Below are positions 11,175 through 21,515 of a DNA stretch of 64,000 nt, one piece after another. The translations under genes and the position numbers were made by a program. The DNA comes from Heliocidaris tuberculata (taxonomy: Eukaryota; Echinodermata; Echinoidea; Camarodonta; Echinometridae). The notes beneath the pieces were generated by a model that saw only the letters and a program-made list of their open reading frames with translations, did not search any database and was not told where the DNA came from. The stretch spans positions 13,850,010 to 13,914,009 of the forward strand of contig CM046838.1 of NCBI GenBank assembly GCA_025618425.1. The letters are read 5' to 3'. Every line of letters begins with the position of its first letter. Position 1 is the stretch's first letter.

Positions 11175-12219
11175 AGCCTCTTTCACACCGGGCCTGCGTA
11201 GAGTTGCGTTGTGCGGCGTACCGAGTACTCCAAAATTACGCGCAGGACCGGCGTAGTCCCTGCGTATGTTTTGCATAGGCTGCCGTACGGTGGCGTATGG
11301 TTGCGTACCCTGTGCATAGGCACCGCGTACCTATGGCATATGCAATTGGTGTACCTCCGCGTAGGATTATGTATAACATGCGTATGGTTGCGTTCGAATA
11401 CGTATAGGTCTCGCGTAAAGGGTACGTAGGTTTGCTTATGCTGAACCCACATGAAGCAAAAGTACACAACACTACGCCCTTCCTTACGTAACTCTACGGT
11501 AGTGTTGCGTAGACTTGCGTAAAACTGCGTACTTTCTGCGTGACGCGTCCAGTGCTCTTTAAACATGTTTAATTTTTTGCGTCCATCTCGCGTACCCCTT
11601 TGCGTCCCTCGGCGTATTTCCACGTAGGCTAACGGAGGCACTGCTTGGGGCAGAGTAAAGCTCAGCATCGTCCGTACGCCACACTACGCAACTCTACGCA
11701 GGGCTGGTGTGAAAGCCCCTTTATTACGCGCAGGATCGGCTTAGGCTGGGGTATTGTTGCGTACCCTGTGCATAGGTACCGCGTACCTACAACATATGCA
11801 ATTGGCGTACCTACGCGTAGGATTGCGTATAACAGGCGTAGGGTTGCGTACGTATACGTAGGTCTGGCGTAAAGGGTACGTAAGTTTGCTTATGCTGAAC
11901 CCACAATAAGCAAAAGTACGCAACACTACGCCAGCCTCAAAGGATTTTTCGTCAGACTGGTGTATGATAGCGTACTATAGCGTAGGCATGGCGTACAGTA
12001 GCGTAGTGTTTTATACTTGCGTAAAAACTGCGTACTTTCTGCATGCAGTGGTCTACGGCGAAAGTACGCGAAAAAATTAGACATGTTAATTTTTGGGGTC
12101 CATCTCGCGTACCCCTTTTTGTCCCTCTGCGTATTGCCACGTAGGCCAGCATAAGCTCAGTGTAGGCGATACGCCGCACTATGCAACTCTACGCAAGCCC
12201 GGTGTGACAGCCCCTTTAG
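11175..12219. mobile_element. Foldback element with GCGTA subterminal arrays
   Basis: The unit 11175-11720 has inverted ends (CTTTCACACC, then GGGC, then TGCGTAGAGTTGCGT). Its whole interior is built of GCGTA/TACGC words on both strands. The segment 11725-12219 is a second, direct and partial copy of 11233-11720, ending in GCCCGGTGTGACAGCCCC. The terminal pattern (GGGGC-TTTCACACC) resembles hAT-type non-autonomous elements, but no transposase is present. Open frames here (for example 11183-11668 on the minus strand) are produced by the repeat and are not genes. Confidence 0.75.
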
Positions 12220-13549
12220 GTCTATATAGTCATGATAGTCTACAGATCTACATAGACAGAAAAATCTGTCTGGTTTCAAAACACACATACTTTTTAAATA
12301 GACTCTGCTCTCACTGAGTAGATTCCGGAATTATTTTTTTAGAGTAATAAAATGGATGTAGAATCTACTCTAATATACGGTATGAACTATGATGAATTAA
12401 ATATCATCAAATTTAAAAAAAATGACGATATTCGACCTAAACTGTTTCCAGTCTTGAAATAAGCAACCCAGTGAGGAATTTACTGCCGTTTTAGAATTCA
12501 AATTGATGTAGAATCTACTCAGATATACGGTGAATTTATCATCAAATTCTAACTGTAGCATTAAAAAACAGAAGATAGTCAACTGCTTCCAATCTTGGAA
12601 TAAGCAGCTCAGTATTTACTGCCGGACTCCTCCCCTCAAGTTCAGCCATGCAGCCATCCCAGCCTCAGAGAGCGGGCGCTGCCGTGACCGAACACGACAA
12701 ACGACAAAGAGAAGAATTTCATGCAGATAAAATAGGACAAAGGAAGTCCATAAATACAGTTTCCAACAATTTGTTAGATCTAAAGAATGTCACTCACGTC
12801 CAAAATCAACCTTAGAATGTATTTGTAAGCTCGGGAAACCGTAGTCAACTCATGTTGAGTGCATGTGTGTACATTACATACAAATTGCATGCATGCATTG
12901 TCGCGTCGATCGCATGCATTGCATTGAAATTGCATCGCAGTACGTGGGTGCTACTCCTATGGTGTACTTATCACAAAGTGTACTATGAAACAATGAAATA
13001 CATACGTACACATACCACGGAGCTCTATCGAGGCTGGGACACTGTGGGACAACCCCCATGCCATCGTTATTTTCTTACGGGGGTTCCCCCCGTAAGAGCA
13101 AGTTTAGCAAGATGGCTAACGCGAGTCGTCTAACACGGTCGCACAATGCAAGTTGATACTCCTCGTGCACAACTTGTTCGTCACTCGCCATGCGCATGCA
13201 TGCCGTGCCTGTGATGGGCCGTAAGGGAGGTTGCACGGCTGACGACACCGCCAACGTGCGAGGTATCCACACGGAAAGCAGCCGTTCCTTCGGCCTGCCC
13301 GTCCTCCCCAATCCCCCAAATCACGTTTAGGGACGTCGACGGCGACGACGGGGTCGACGTCACACGCGGACTACGGGTTACACGACCTGTGGAATTATGC
13401 CACCGATCCCGCGCCACGGCGAGGGCGGACACGGCGGGGGGAAAGAGTTTTTGCTTCCACAAAAAACGGCCTTTTACGGTTTTGAGTATTAATATATAGA
13501 TACTTGAGCGCTAGTTACTTTGGCAGCTCGGCTATAACCAGGGTAATAA

Positions 13550-13840
13550 TGTCTGTGAAAACTGTATTGCTTTATTAAAAGTAGTCAAATGACATTGTCA
13601 GAATTGTGTAAACACACCCATTGCCCATCTGCACCTGTTTGACAATACATAATAGAGGAGCTTGCTAAGTATCTAGGCTATGTGGCTGCCATGCTGACCA
13701 TTCATGTGCTAATTACACAAATTCCTTGCAAACTTTCTATTGATGCCTTGTCAAACAGGCGCAGATGGACAATGTGTGTGTTTATACAGTCCTGACAATA
13801 TCAGCTGACTACATTTGAGAAAGCAATACAATATTTGCAA
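13550..13840. mobile_element. About 290 bp hairpin-forming sequence
   Basis: Inverted repeats read GTATTGCTTT...AAAGCAATAC at the outside and CCATCTGCACCTGTTTGACAA near 13627 against its complement near 13749-13775. It lies between the Helitron pair and the right arm of the surrounding foldback and may be the centre of that foldback. Confidence 0.65.
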
Positions 13841-14545
13841 TGTATAATAACTTATATTTACTTATTCATTCAATGTATATTAACTTATTATTGAAATGAT
13901 CATTATTTTGACAACCAAAGTGCACCCAAGAAAGTTACAGTACTCAAGATTGAACTACGTAAATTTAATCTGAATTGAATAAGAAACTTTGGAGTTATTA
14001 AGGTTGTAATGCCAAAAAAAGTTTTTTTCTCCACATCCAGAGCATTTCTGGGCAGCAGCGCTTGGACAAGGGACACGTTGGTGTTTTTTTCAGGGCCGTG
14101 TTACACCCCCTTCCTTATTGACATTTTTGTTAGTTTTCATATTTTTTGTAATGTGCACCCATACCTATTCCTTCTGACAAAATTTGGTCCACGGGCCTTG
14201 AGGAGAGAGAGAACCCCCCCCCCCCCCCAAAAAAAAAAAAAAAAAAAAAATTTAGGAGCCGACTGACAACCCATCCCGACGGAAAATTTTGTCAGTTTTT
14301 GTGTTTTTGTAATGTACTGCATACACCTTCCTTCTGACAAAGTTTGGCGCATAATGTTAGATAGGTTGAAATCTACCCGACTTGGGGGCCCATTTCGAGG
14401 GCTCTGCTGGGGGCCAAACCCGGCGGCTTCGCTCAAGCTGACATGCTTTTTGTGAATGACATGGATGGTGAAAAAAATAACTTTAAGGCTCAAATCTCAT
14501 ATGTAAAATGGGGTGACTATTTCGGGACAGGCTCCCAGACTACAT

Positions 14546-15735
14546 GTAAACAAGTAAATTTCTGTAAACAAAAACTCGTTATTACTATGCTATGGAAAAT
14601 TACTTGTCGTGATTTATATTAAAGTACACATTCAAAGAATATCACAAATATGATAAATAATGTATCACTAGAAACTGGCAAGTTATTAGATAGCAATCGT
14701 ATCAGTTTAAAGTCAACTACATATCAGGTAATTAAACAATAATACAAATAAAACTACCTCCCAACATCTGCGATATACAAGCGCTTCGCCCAAAAAATAA
14801 CAATGTTTCAATGACGTCAATAAAGGGAACAATCCTGTCCAAGCAGACGACGTCCCATAAAGAATGAACATAAGTGCAGTGCAGTTATTTCTCAAATTAT
14901 AAAGAATTTAGTGTATTCAAACGTGCCCATATTTCACACCATTCTAAAATGGGAATGAAACAGATTCTGATTACTGAAATCTTTTGTTTGTAAATATATA
15001 GGATGAGGGTTAATGAACAATCAAAGAAACCACACTTTCAAACTGAAAAGCCCGCTGAATGATTGCAAGGACGGTATTTATCCCTCATTCAACGCCGAAC
15101 GTCCAGCGGTGTATGCAGCTGTGAATGAAATTGCGTCTATTTTGTTTACAAGCAACTGATTCCTTTATTCTTGTAATGCTTCATTTTCCATCCAAATAAA
15201 CCCATGCACGGGGTTTAGAGTGAGGCAATATATGGATTAAACATAATAGACTAATGCTAGAGAAGTGAAATAATTGAGGAGAAGATGACAAAACAGGCAC
15301 TGAAAATATGTGAGATGTTATGGGACATCGTCTGCTTGTGCAATTAACGTCCTCCCTTTGACGTCACACATTTCAGCGGCTTTCGGAGAGCTGTTCAGGT
15401 GCTATGTCGGGGCTGTATTTTAGCAATTTGTAATTGATAATAATCATTACTTCGAATGTTTGCAAGCGTCGAATTTTGACAAACTTGTCCGGTCTAAGCT
15501 TCACCTACGCAAAAATGAAAATTAAGTCAGTTTTAAAAATCAATGAATATCTACTTTAAGTATTTGAATATTTGGTAAGCACATAGCTTAACTGTTTTCT
15601 TGAAAGTTTGTGAAAGGGAGGGGGCTTACAAGTTCCAAAAGTGCAAACTCACATAGAATTTGTACACGGCCTGCCCATGTAGAAAATCTATGGGAAAGTG
15701 GGAATTATCATAAATTCAGAGCGCATTGAAAGAAT
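14546..15735. other. No gene or repeat recognised
   Basis: About 1.2 kb of mixed AT-rich sequence on the far side of the foldback element. Short open frames have no recognisable domains. It is intronic with respect to the minus-strand receptor gene. Confidence 0.4.
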
Positions 15736-15741
15736 GAGTTG

Positions 15742-16862
15742 TAGCCTTTTGACAAGGCCTCACGTCTTAGATTATATTCCACGCCGCGCACGACATAGAC
15801 GAGACTAGCTGTTGATACGGTGACTTGGCCAGATTCCGAGGAACGCGCGAGCGAGCGGCGAAGCCGCGAGGCCTTTTCGATATTGTTTTTTTCCCCTCTC
15901 GGCTTCCTCGATAGCTCATGAATCATGCATAGCTGTATGCAAATATACCAGCTGGGCTCAATAGACCAATCAAAACTTACGGCTTCGTTGGCGATTCGTT
16001 CATGAGTACTAGTGAAAGAATTGTTTTTGTTTGTTTTTGTTTGTTTTATTAACGGAGTTAATAATTAAATAATGGACGTAAAATGAAGGAAAACGTTTTT
16101 GACTGTAAAGTACGCTTAATAACTTGAGTTATCAGCTTAGGAATTACAAAAAATATAGAGGGATTATTTATTAAACACCCATGTCAAAGTCTCAACTTGG
16201 TTCTTCATGAGAGACACAAGCGGGGATATGATGACCACAATGCTGCGGCTTTCCGCGGTACCAGAGGATGGGCCCATGTTCCCCTCGGCCGACGCGGGGG
16301 GAAGCGATGAGAAGTCGGTGGTTCGCAGCTCTGCAGCAGCTTGCCCACTCTGCGCCTGTGTTCGTGTTCGGAGATGGTCTTTGCACAAAAGTATTGCCTG
16401 AAAGATGGCACTTTTACCGTAGCCAGTCGGAAGGCTGACGAATGTATCTTGTCCTCAAAGCACTGAAAATAACGCCTTCAATTGCAAATCCTTGAATCCT
16501 GTGATATTCAGCTTCTGAGGTGCAAAAACGGTACTATTTAGTAGGATATCTTCTATGAAGTCGTCCCGAGAATCACTGGGGCAAGCCGCCATGTTGACTG
16601 AACTCATTTGCGTCCAAATTTGCATGCTGAATATATGCTGACGTCATAGGAACAATTCGACTGCTGATTGGCTGCTACCATTTTGGTTGGGAATTTGCCC
16701 CCAAAACAATGGCTATAATAAGAAATCCGAACCAATATCGAAAAGGCCTGGCGGCTTCGCAGCTCGCTCGCGCGTTCACTCGGGTTTTAGTGAATAGTCT
16801 CATTTCAGCCGCGCTAAATTGTCGGACATAAACCTAAGCCACGAGGCCTTGTCAAAAGGCTA
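15742..16862. mobile_element. TIR element carrying a RecQ-like helicase fragment
   Basis: The inverted termini of about 150 bp begin TAGCCTTTTGACAAGGCCTC on both sides and include GCGCGAGCGAGC, AAGCCGC and a GGCCTTTTCGATATTG inner part. The 1.1 kb element contains one coding relic, described separately. No transposase is visible. The terminal sequence does not let me name a superfamily. Confidence 0.75.
16164..16592 (-). pseudogene. RecQ-family DNA helicase N-terminal fragment
   Basis: From an ATG at 16592 the frame runs MAACPSDSRDDF, then a RecQ motif-0-like region (GFKDLQLKALFSVL). An in-frame TGA follows at 16457-16455, then GQDTFVSLPTGYGKSAIFQ, whose PTGYGKS is a Walker A (motif I), and later VVIISPLVSLMKNQVE, which is motif Ia. 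RecQ helicases unwind DNA with ATP; here only motifs 0, I and Ia remain, with no DEAH box or later motifs. The frame stops at 16164. The stretch between Walker A and motif Ia (about 45 residues) is longer than usual and may contain an unremoved intron or insertion. It lies entirely inside the TIR element, so it was captured by, or descends from, the transposon. It is not functional. Confidence 0.7.
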
Positions 16863-16912
16863 AAAGAGTTGTGACACGCGCTTACGCGGTCTTGGTTATA
16901 AACATGGCGGAT

Positions 16913-16978
16913 CATGGAGCTTCCAAGAGTTCCCTCCCACATACATTACCAAGGGAGGGAACTATTTGAAGCTCCATG
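16913..16978. repeat. 66 bp hairpin
   Basis: Eleven paired bases CATGGAGCTTC/GAAGCTCCATG, a small internal loop, then eleven more AGTTCCCTCCC/GGGAGGGAACT close over a loop of about 14 bases. Its size is like a microRNA precursor, but a small MITE remnant is equally possible. Confidence 0.6.
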
Positions 16979-17059
16979 AAATGACTGTCCTATCAGAAGC
17001 GACCTCCGGTGTCACGACTCTCTGTATGTATAGCTCTGATTAAATTCCATTAGCGCCCT

Positions 17060-17450
17060 CTACGTCACATGATGTTAATTATAAGAAAATAATGATACTG
17101 AAGGTTTTATATATTGCCATATTTTGACGAGTTTGAAATTTTGACCGCAAAGGGGAGAACAGCTTGGACCTGCCCATATGCATAATCTGGAAAAGGACAA
17201 GGAAAGATTTGTAAAATTTAAACCAAAGTTGTAAATATATTCACTAGTTTCATTTTCATCTGTTATACAGTGTGTATCAAATTACAGGTAATCCAAATTC
17301 AGAAGGTTAATATTTTAAGGATGGGCGGAAATATGCAGGAAATTCTTGTCATTAGGGAGGGGCGTAACAATAGGTTGTCCCCCCCCCCCCCCATGAATAG
17401 AATTGCGTAACGCATCTCTGCCACTGATTCTATAAGGTTACAAAAAAAAG
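17060..17450. other. No gene recognised; short C run
   Basis: The stretch contains a C run at about 17380-17393 and no supported coding frame or complete element. Confidence 0.4.
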
Positions 17451-17452
17451 GG

Positions 17453-18163
17453 GGAACTCTCCCGGGGGGGGGGGGCACTCAGGTATATTGGTGTACCCAT
17501 GCGCATCAAAAAAAAAAAAAAAAAAAAAAAAACCGCGTAAAAAGGGGTCTTTTTTTCATCCAGGACGCGTAACACGCGTTACGTGTTAAGAGGTACGCCA
17601 AAGGCGTTTAGGGGGTCATTTTCATCCCGGCGGCAATGCAATGGTAGGAACAAAACATTTTTAGTCCGATTTTCAGGAACTTGAACGCCCTTTGAACGGT
17701 GGCGTGCGCAGAAAAACGGGTATTTGATCTCTATATAATTGAAGTAAATAATAACATTTGTAATTTAACCAACAGCAGTTCCTATATGTGCAGTTTATTT
17801 TGTTTGCCTTGTGTGAAGAATTTATCCACCAAAGGTGAAGAATATGTCAGTTTGCAAAAGGTGATCTTGAATTCAAGTGGTGTATTTTTTATGTTGGTTA
17901 AGTTAATCTTGTTTAGGGAGTAATATTTAAGACAATCTTGTTTAGCGGGTAATATTTCAATCAAACCTGTTTAGGGGGGTAATTTTTATGAAAAAAACAC
18001 GCGAAATCCTCGTTAAGGGGTAATTTTTACGAAAAAAAGCACGCGAAATCCTTATTAAGGGGTATCTTTTCACCAAAGTATGAAACTTGTTTAGGGGGCA
18101 TTTTTTAAATCCATGGACACGCATGTGTACATCAATATACCTGAGTGGCCCTCCGGGGGAACT
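17453..18163. mobile_element. TIR element, CACTCAGGTATATTG ends
   Basis: The left end reads CGGGGGG..GCACTCAGGTATATTGGTG and the right end is its complement (CATCAATATACCTGAGTGGCC..CCGGGGG). Inside are GC-rich CGCGTAA words and, at 17920-18110, about four imperfect direct units of TTTAGGGGGTAATTTTT and CACGCGAAATCCT. No transposase. Confidence 0.7.
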
Positions 18164-18271
18164 CCTCACCTATCCATTCATACATTATTAGCATCACTGA
18201 TGTCATGCATGACCGAGTACATTTTTACTGAAGATGATACGAATTCCATTTTGTTGCAAGTGTAATAGTCT

Positions 18272-18330
18272 GGGAGCCTGTCCCGAAATAGTCATCCCAT
18301 TTTACATATGAGATTTGACCCCTTAAAGTC
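18272..18330 (+). mobile_element. Solo end of the GGAGCCTGTCCCG foldback
   Basis: It matches the first 55-60 bases of the arms at 7349 and 14535 and is cut off by the next element at about 18331. Confidence 0.75.
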
Positions 18331-18576
18331 GGGCCCTGTTCAGACGCTCTTAAAGCGTACCGTACCCGTGCCAAAGCGTACCGTGCCGTGCCAGAGAAGC
18401 CGTCTGAACGCTCTATGAAAGCGAACCGTACCCGTAACGTACCGCTCCAGAAGCGTGCCACGGCGGACCACCTCTGGTCCAGAGTGTGCCAAAGCGTGCC
18501 AAAGCGAACCGTACCGTACGTGCCTCGACGAGCACCTGAACGCAAACCGTACCGTACGGGAAGAGTGCGCTAAAGC
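18331..18576. repeat. ACCGTACC-rich element (subterminal repeat array)
   Basis: It starts GGGCCCTGTTCAGACGCTC and consists of repeated GCGTACCGTACC, GTGCCAAAGCG and related words, including the inverse TGAACGC near its end. The architecture matches the GCGTA foldback at 11175, but the sequence words differ. It is abutted at 18577 by half of another element (GCTATGGTCACATCCC, with GCCCGGGCACCG repeated twice). Confidence 0.6.
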
Positions 18577-18730
18577 TATGGTCACATCCCAGAAAATCAG
18601 CCTGCTCGGCGGCCGGGTGGCGAGTTTTTAGCCAATTTCGCCCGGGCACCGAGCGGTAGCCGCCCGGGCACCGCTGTTTTTTAAGGCATCGCTCGGTCGC
18701 CGCTGAAGATTTAGCGCGGAGTTAAAATTT
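18577..18730. repeat. Partial GC-rich element, GCTATGGTCACATCC end
   Basis: A short GC-rich stretch with duplicated GCCCGGGCACCG, ending in AT-rich sequence. It looks like one half of a foldback whose other end is missing. Confidence 0.45.
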
Positions 18731-19107
18731 TTAAATCTCGAAGATCTTCGTCATATGGTATTACCATTTAAGACAATTTATTCAAATGAAAAATATTTTG
18801 AGTGATAATCAACGCAATAAATTTATGTCAAGAGACAACAATGCACCTTTTAATTGAATGCAAGGGAGTAAAGATCTGGTGGAAAATTACTGAACGAATG
18901 ATTTTTAAAATATATTTCAGACACAAGCAAACGCTGATAATATTGTTATAATAATTGAATTCAATATTGCAGACGAAAAGAATTTCCTGATTAATCTTTT
19001 TATAAATTGCGTGCATTGTGTTATCTATAAAGATTAAGAGTTCATGGGGGAAAAAAACAACAGCTAAGCTACGGATAAAGCTTTGTTGATAAATTCTAAG
19101 TTGGAAT

Positions 19108-19323
19108 AGACCTGTTCACAAAGTTATTCATATTTCCTGGGGTCCTAGTGACGAGCTATTCCATTAACCTGTTATTAATGAATGAACTACAATACTTGGA
19201 ATCCAGTTTACATACATTACTTGTTGCTATGTCTGACAAGCTTCTGACAAGCTTTCAGGTTGTCAAGAACAATCTTTGTTTAAAATGTATGCATAAAATT
19301 TGAATATATTTGTGAACAGGTCT
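19108..19323. mobile_element. MITE, AGACCTGTTCACAAA family (copy 1)
   Basis: The ends AGACCTGTTCACAAA and TTTGTGAACAGGTCT are inverted repeats. The inside carries TCCATTAACCTGTTATTAATG and TGACAAGCTTTCAGG, exactly as in the copy at 33819-34048. About 216 bp, non-coding. Confidence 0.9.
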
Positions 19324-19901
19324 TTTACATCAATATGTGAGTAGTGAATTAATTCGTTAATAACGTGATTCGAAGGCAATTGATCAAATAATTCAGTATA
19401 TTTGATTTTTAATGTCATCAATGATTTCAGTTAATTTGGCAATGTACATATATTCTGTAAATAATTTGTCATTGATATATATGAATAAAGTTCCTCGTAT
19501 GAGGTAAAAGAAGAAAAACAATCTGGAACATTTTCACACCAAAAGCACAACAATGAAATGCATTTTGCTCAAATTGATGTTATCAGATGAAGCATTTGTA
19601 TTTGTATATATTGCTTTAATAGCCAGCTCACATAGTTTAGACTTGTGCTATTGTCTGGTTCCATTTTAACATCCTTTCCATTTTTTTGCTGGGACCTACT
19701 CATATAATTTTTTCCAACTACTATAGATATTGTAAATATTATAATGTATTGGTAAATAAATACAATCACACCATATTATGTCATATTATTTTTTCCTGTA
19801 ATTTCTTTGATGGTTTATTCCTGGATTTAGCAGGATAAGTGTATGTTCAACATATAAGTTTCTAATATTACTTCTGAGATAGGATATTGCAAGTTTAATG
19901 T

Positions 19902-20308
19902 TAAAGTCCACCCTGATATTTTGTTGATTTTAAAAGCAGTAGAAAATGAGAGAAACAGATAAGTAAACGTTTGAGCAAAATGTGGTAAGAAATAAGAAAG
20001 TTTATGAATCTTTGAAGTTGTAATAAATCAATTACATTATAAGCAGCTCTATGACTAATCTTTCAATTATCTCTCCGATTTGCTCTGTACTGAAAATTTC
20101 GTAAATGTCAACTTTCTTATAGTTGTTGATGAAGAAAAAGATTTTTTTTTTTTCAAACAGGGGTTGTGTTATGTAGGGTGCATGTGTGATTGAATATTTT
20201 CTTTTGAGAAAATAGCAAATTATGACTGTTTTTAGTACAGGGCAAAAGGGAAGTACCTTGCAAGATACGTCACTGAGGTGCCAATTTTAGTTTGATCGAT
20301 TACCACTT

Positions 20309-20341
<33 letters not shown>

Positions 20342-20432
20342 ACATAACTTTCTTATTTTTTATCCGATTTTGCTCAAACTTTAACTGATCTGTTTTTCTA
20401 ATTTGATCTGTTCCTGTTAAAATGAACTTTGA
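19902..20432. mobile_element. MITE-like element with imperfect inverted ends
   Basis: The left AAAGTCCACC...GAGAGAAACAGATAAGT and right ...ACTGATCTGTTTTTCTAATTTGATC...GAACTTTGAC ends are complementary with mismatches. Related left ends occur at 27360, 40470 and 49921. A 28 bp A run sits at 20311-20338. Confidence 0.55.
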
Positions 20433-20850
20433 CATCCAGGCAGACTTCTTTAACTCAAGGAATTAACAGTGACAATATAAGCAAATGGTAGACTAGATCT
20501 AGAGTCTACCAAATAGATAGTTTTGACACATAATTTTGAACCGAGACAGTGTAGTACTAGTCATGATATTCAGGGGCATCTTATTCCATTCTTTAAGATA
20601 AAATATCAAAAAAGAGTTAAGAGCAGCATGAGTTCTTACGTAAGGTTGATGAATAAGGTTTCTCTGACGTGTATTATAATGATGAAGGGCTGACGTGTAT
20701 TATAATGATGAAGGGCAGAGTTTGCCACAAACACATCTTTCAAAAATGAACAATGAGTAGAGGATTGAAATTTAAACATATAAATCAAACAACTTAGATC
20801 TGCTATATAGTGACATGTTATTTTGAAAAAGATAAGGATCTACAACTTAC

Positions 20851-20903
20851 CGTGACTTGAAATGGTAAGAAACACAATCAAAATGTCTTCGAATGCCACC
20901 ATC
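20851..20903 (-). CDS. Cytokine receptor-like gene, start exon (frame conflict)
   Basis: The putative first coding exon has a good start context (AAGATGG) and a strong donor (CACG/GTAAGT) that would join the exon at 3211. The end of the exon in the frame of exon 2 reads FLIVFLTISSHG, a convincing signal-peptide core. The ATG at 20903, however, is one base out of that frame because a run of five A (plus strand 20880-20884) lies between them. With one base fewer, ATG, hydrophobic core and exon 2 would form a single frame. So either the run is an assembly or allelic indel, the true start is elsewhere, or the gene is damaged. The product would be targeted to the secretory pathway. Confidence 0.55.
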
Positions 20904-21020
20904 TTCAAGAGGACAATTCCAATTTTCAGTTTCAAAGACAGCAAATGCTAAATGCAAGTGCCAGGTTCCAAACAAAAGGATGGCAGTGAACGCTTAGTCT
21001 TTGTCTCCCCTTATTTAAGG
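20904..21020 (-). promoter_or_regulatory. Putative core promoter and 5' UTR of receptor gene
   Basis: A TATA-like TTAAATAAGG lies on the minus strand at about 21010-21020, roughly 110 bp upstream of the ATG at 20903. The position suits transcription starting near 20985, but nothing else confirms it. Confidence 0.35.
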
Positions 21021-21209
21021 CTACAATAAGTTTTTAACTAAAGTTAGTGTAAGGGGCCAAACGGCAACCATCAGCTAGCTTTGTCATGACGATTGCTGCG
21101 GCAAGACTGAGTAAGAGCATGGATCTACCGTTCGTATAAATATGATTAGGTAACTCTACAAAGAGCGTGGACAAAAACAAAAGTTCTTCTAACGTTAAGT
21201 GTCCTCTCA

Positions 21210-21395
21210 ACATTCCATTAATAACGATATATCTGCGTTTCCTATGACTGTATGCTATTGTAAATTTGCTACTGTGTATTATCTATTTGTGTATATATTA
21301 TAAATTGTATATGTGCTTCATGTACTGCCGACAAAATGAATTTCCTATTGGACCAATAAAATTAATCCTAATTTGAATCTGAATCTTGACAGGTG
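21210..21395 (+). mobile_element. LINE 3' tail fragment
   Basis: The segment ends TGAATTTCCTATTGGACC, AATAAAATTAATCC and TGAATCTGAATCT, the typical polyadenylation-and-tandem tail of CR1-like elements. There is no coding part. Confidence 0.55.
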
Positions 21396-21484
21396 TGTTT
21401 ACTATTCAACAATTAATTACAGTAACGTAATAGCGCACTCGCGGCGTGCGCGTTCGCTAACGTAAACGTCAGCGGAATCGGCTG

Positions 21485-21515
21485 GCGGGGGGGGGGGGGG
21501 GGGGGGGGGGGGAGA
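21485..21515 (+). repeat. G homopolymer, about 26 bp
   Basis: An almost uninterrupted G run, followed by a GA-rich stretch. G4-forming potential. Confidence 0.9.

Larger units (their letters stand above)
9381..13500 (-). mobile_element. Non-autonomous Helitron B, head-to-tail with Helitron A
   Basis: The 5' TC lies at 13500-13499, preceded on the minus strand by A. The 3' end is a hairpin (CCCGTGGA...TCCACGGG) and CTAG at 9384-9381. The CTAG is followed immediately by the TC of Helitron A without a single spacer base. Its 4.1 kb length is inflated by nested elements: G/C-run repeats at 10440-11050 and the GCGTA foldback at 11175-12219. It has no recognisable Rep/helicase. Confidence 0.85.
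7349..14535. mobile_element. Foldback element with 0.55 kb arms, split by two Helitrons
   Basis: The left arm (7349-7919) and right arm (about 13860-14535) are inverted copies. Both start GGAGCCTGTCCCGAAATAG, then CATATGAGATTTGA, CATCCATGTCATTCACAAAAA, GAAGCCGCCGGGTTT, and at the inner end a CTTAATAACTCCAAAG segment. The arms are interrupted exactly at 7919/7920 and 13500/13501 by the Helitron pair. Partial copies of the same end occur at 18272-18330 and 30899-30920, so this is a multi-copy family. Confidence 0.8.

Noticed and set aside
11183..11668. 161-codon minus-strand open frame
   Set aside because: Made by the GCGTA/TACGC repeat of a foldback element; overlapping frames on the other strand are equally open.
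16207..16401. Plus-strand open frame opposite the helicase fragment
   Set aside because: Shadow of the minus-strand RecQ-like coding sequence, which has recognisable motifs.
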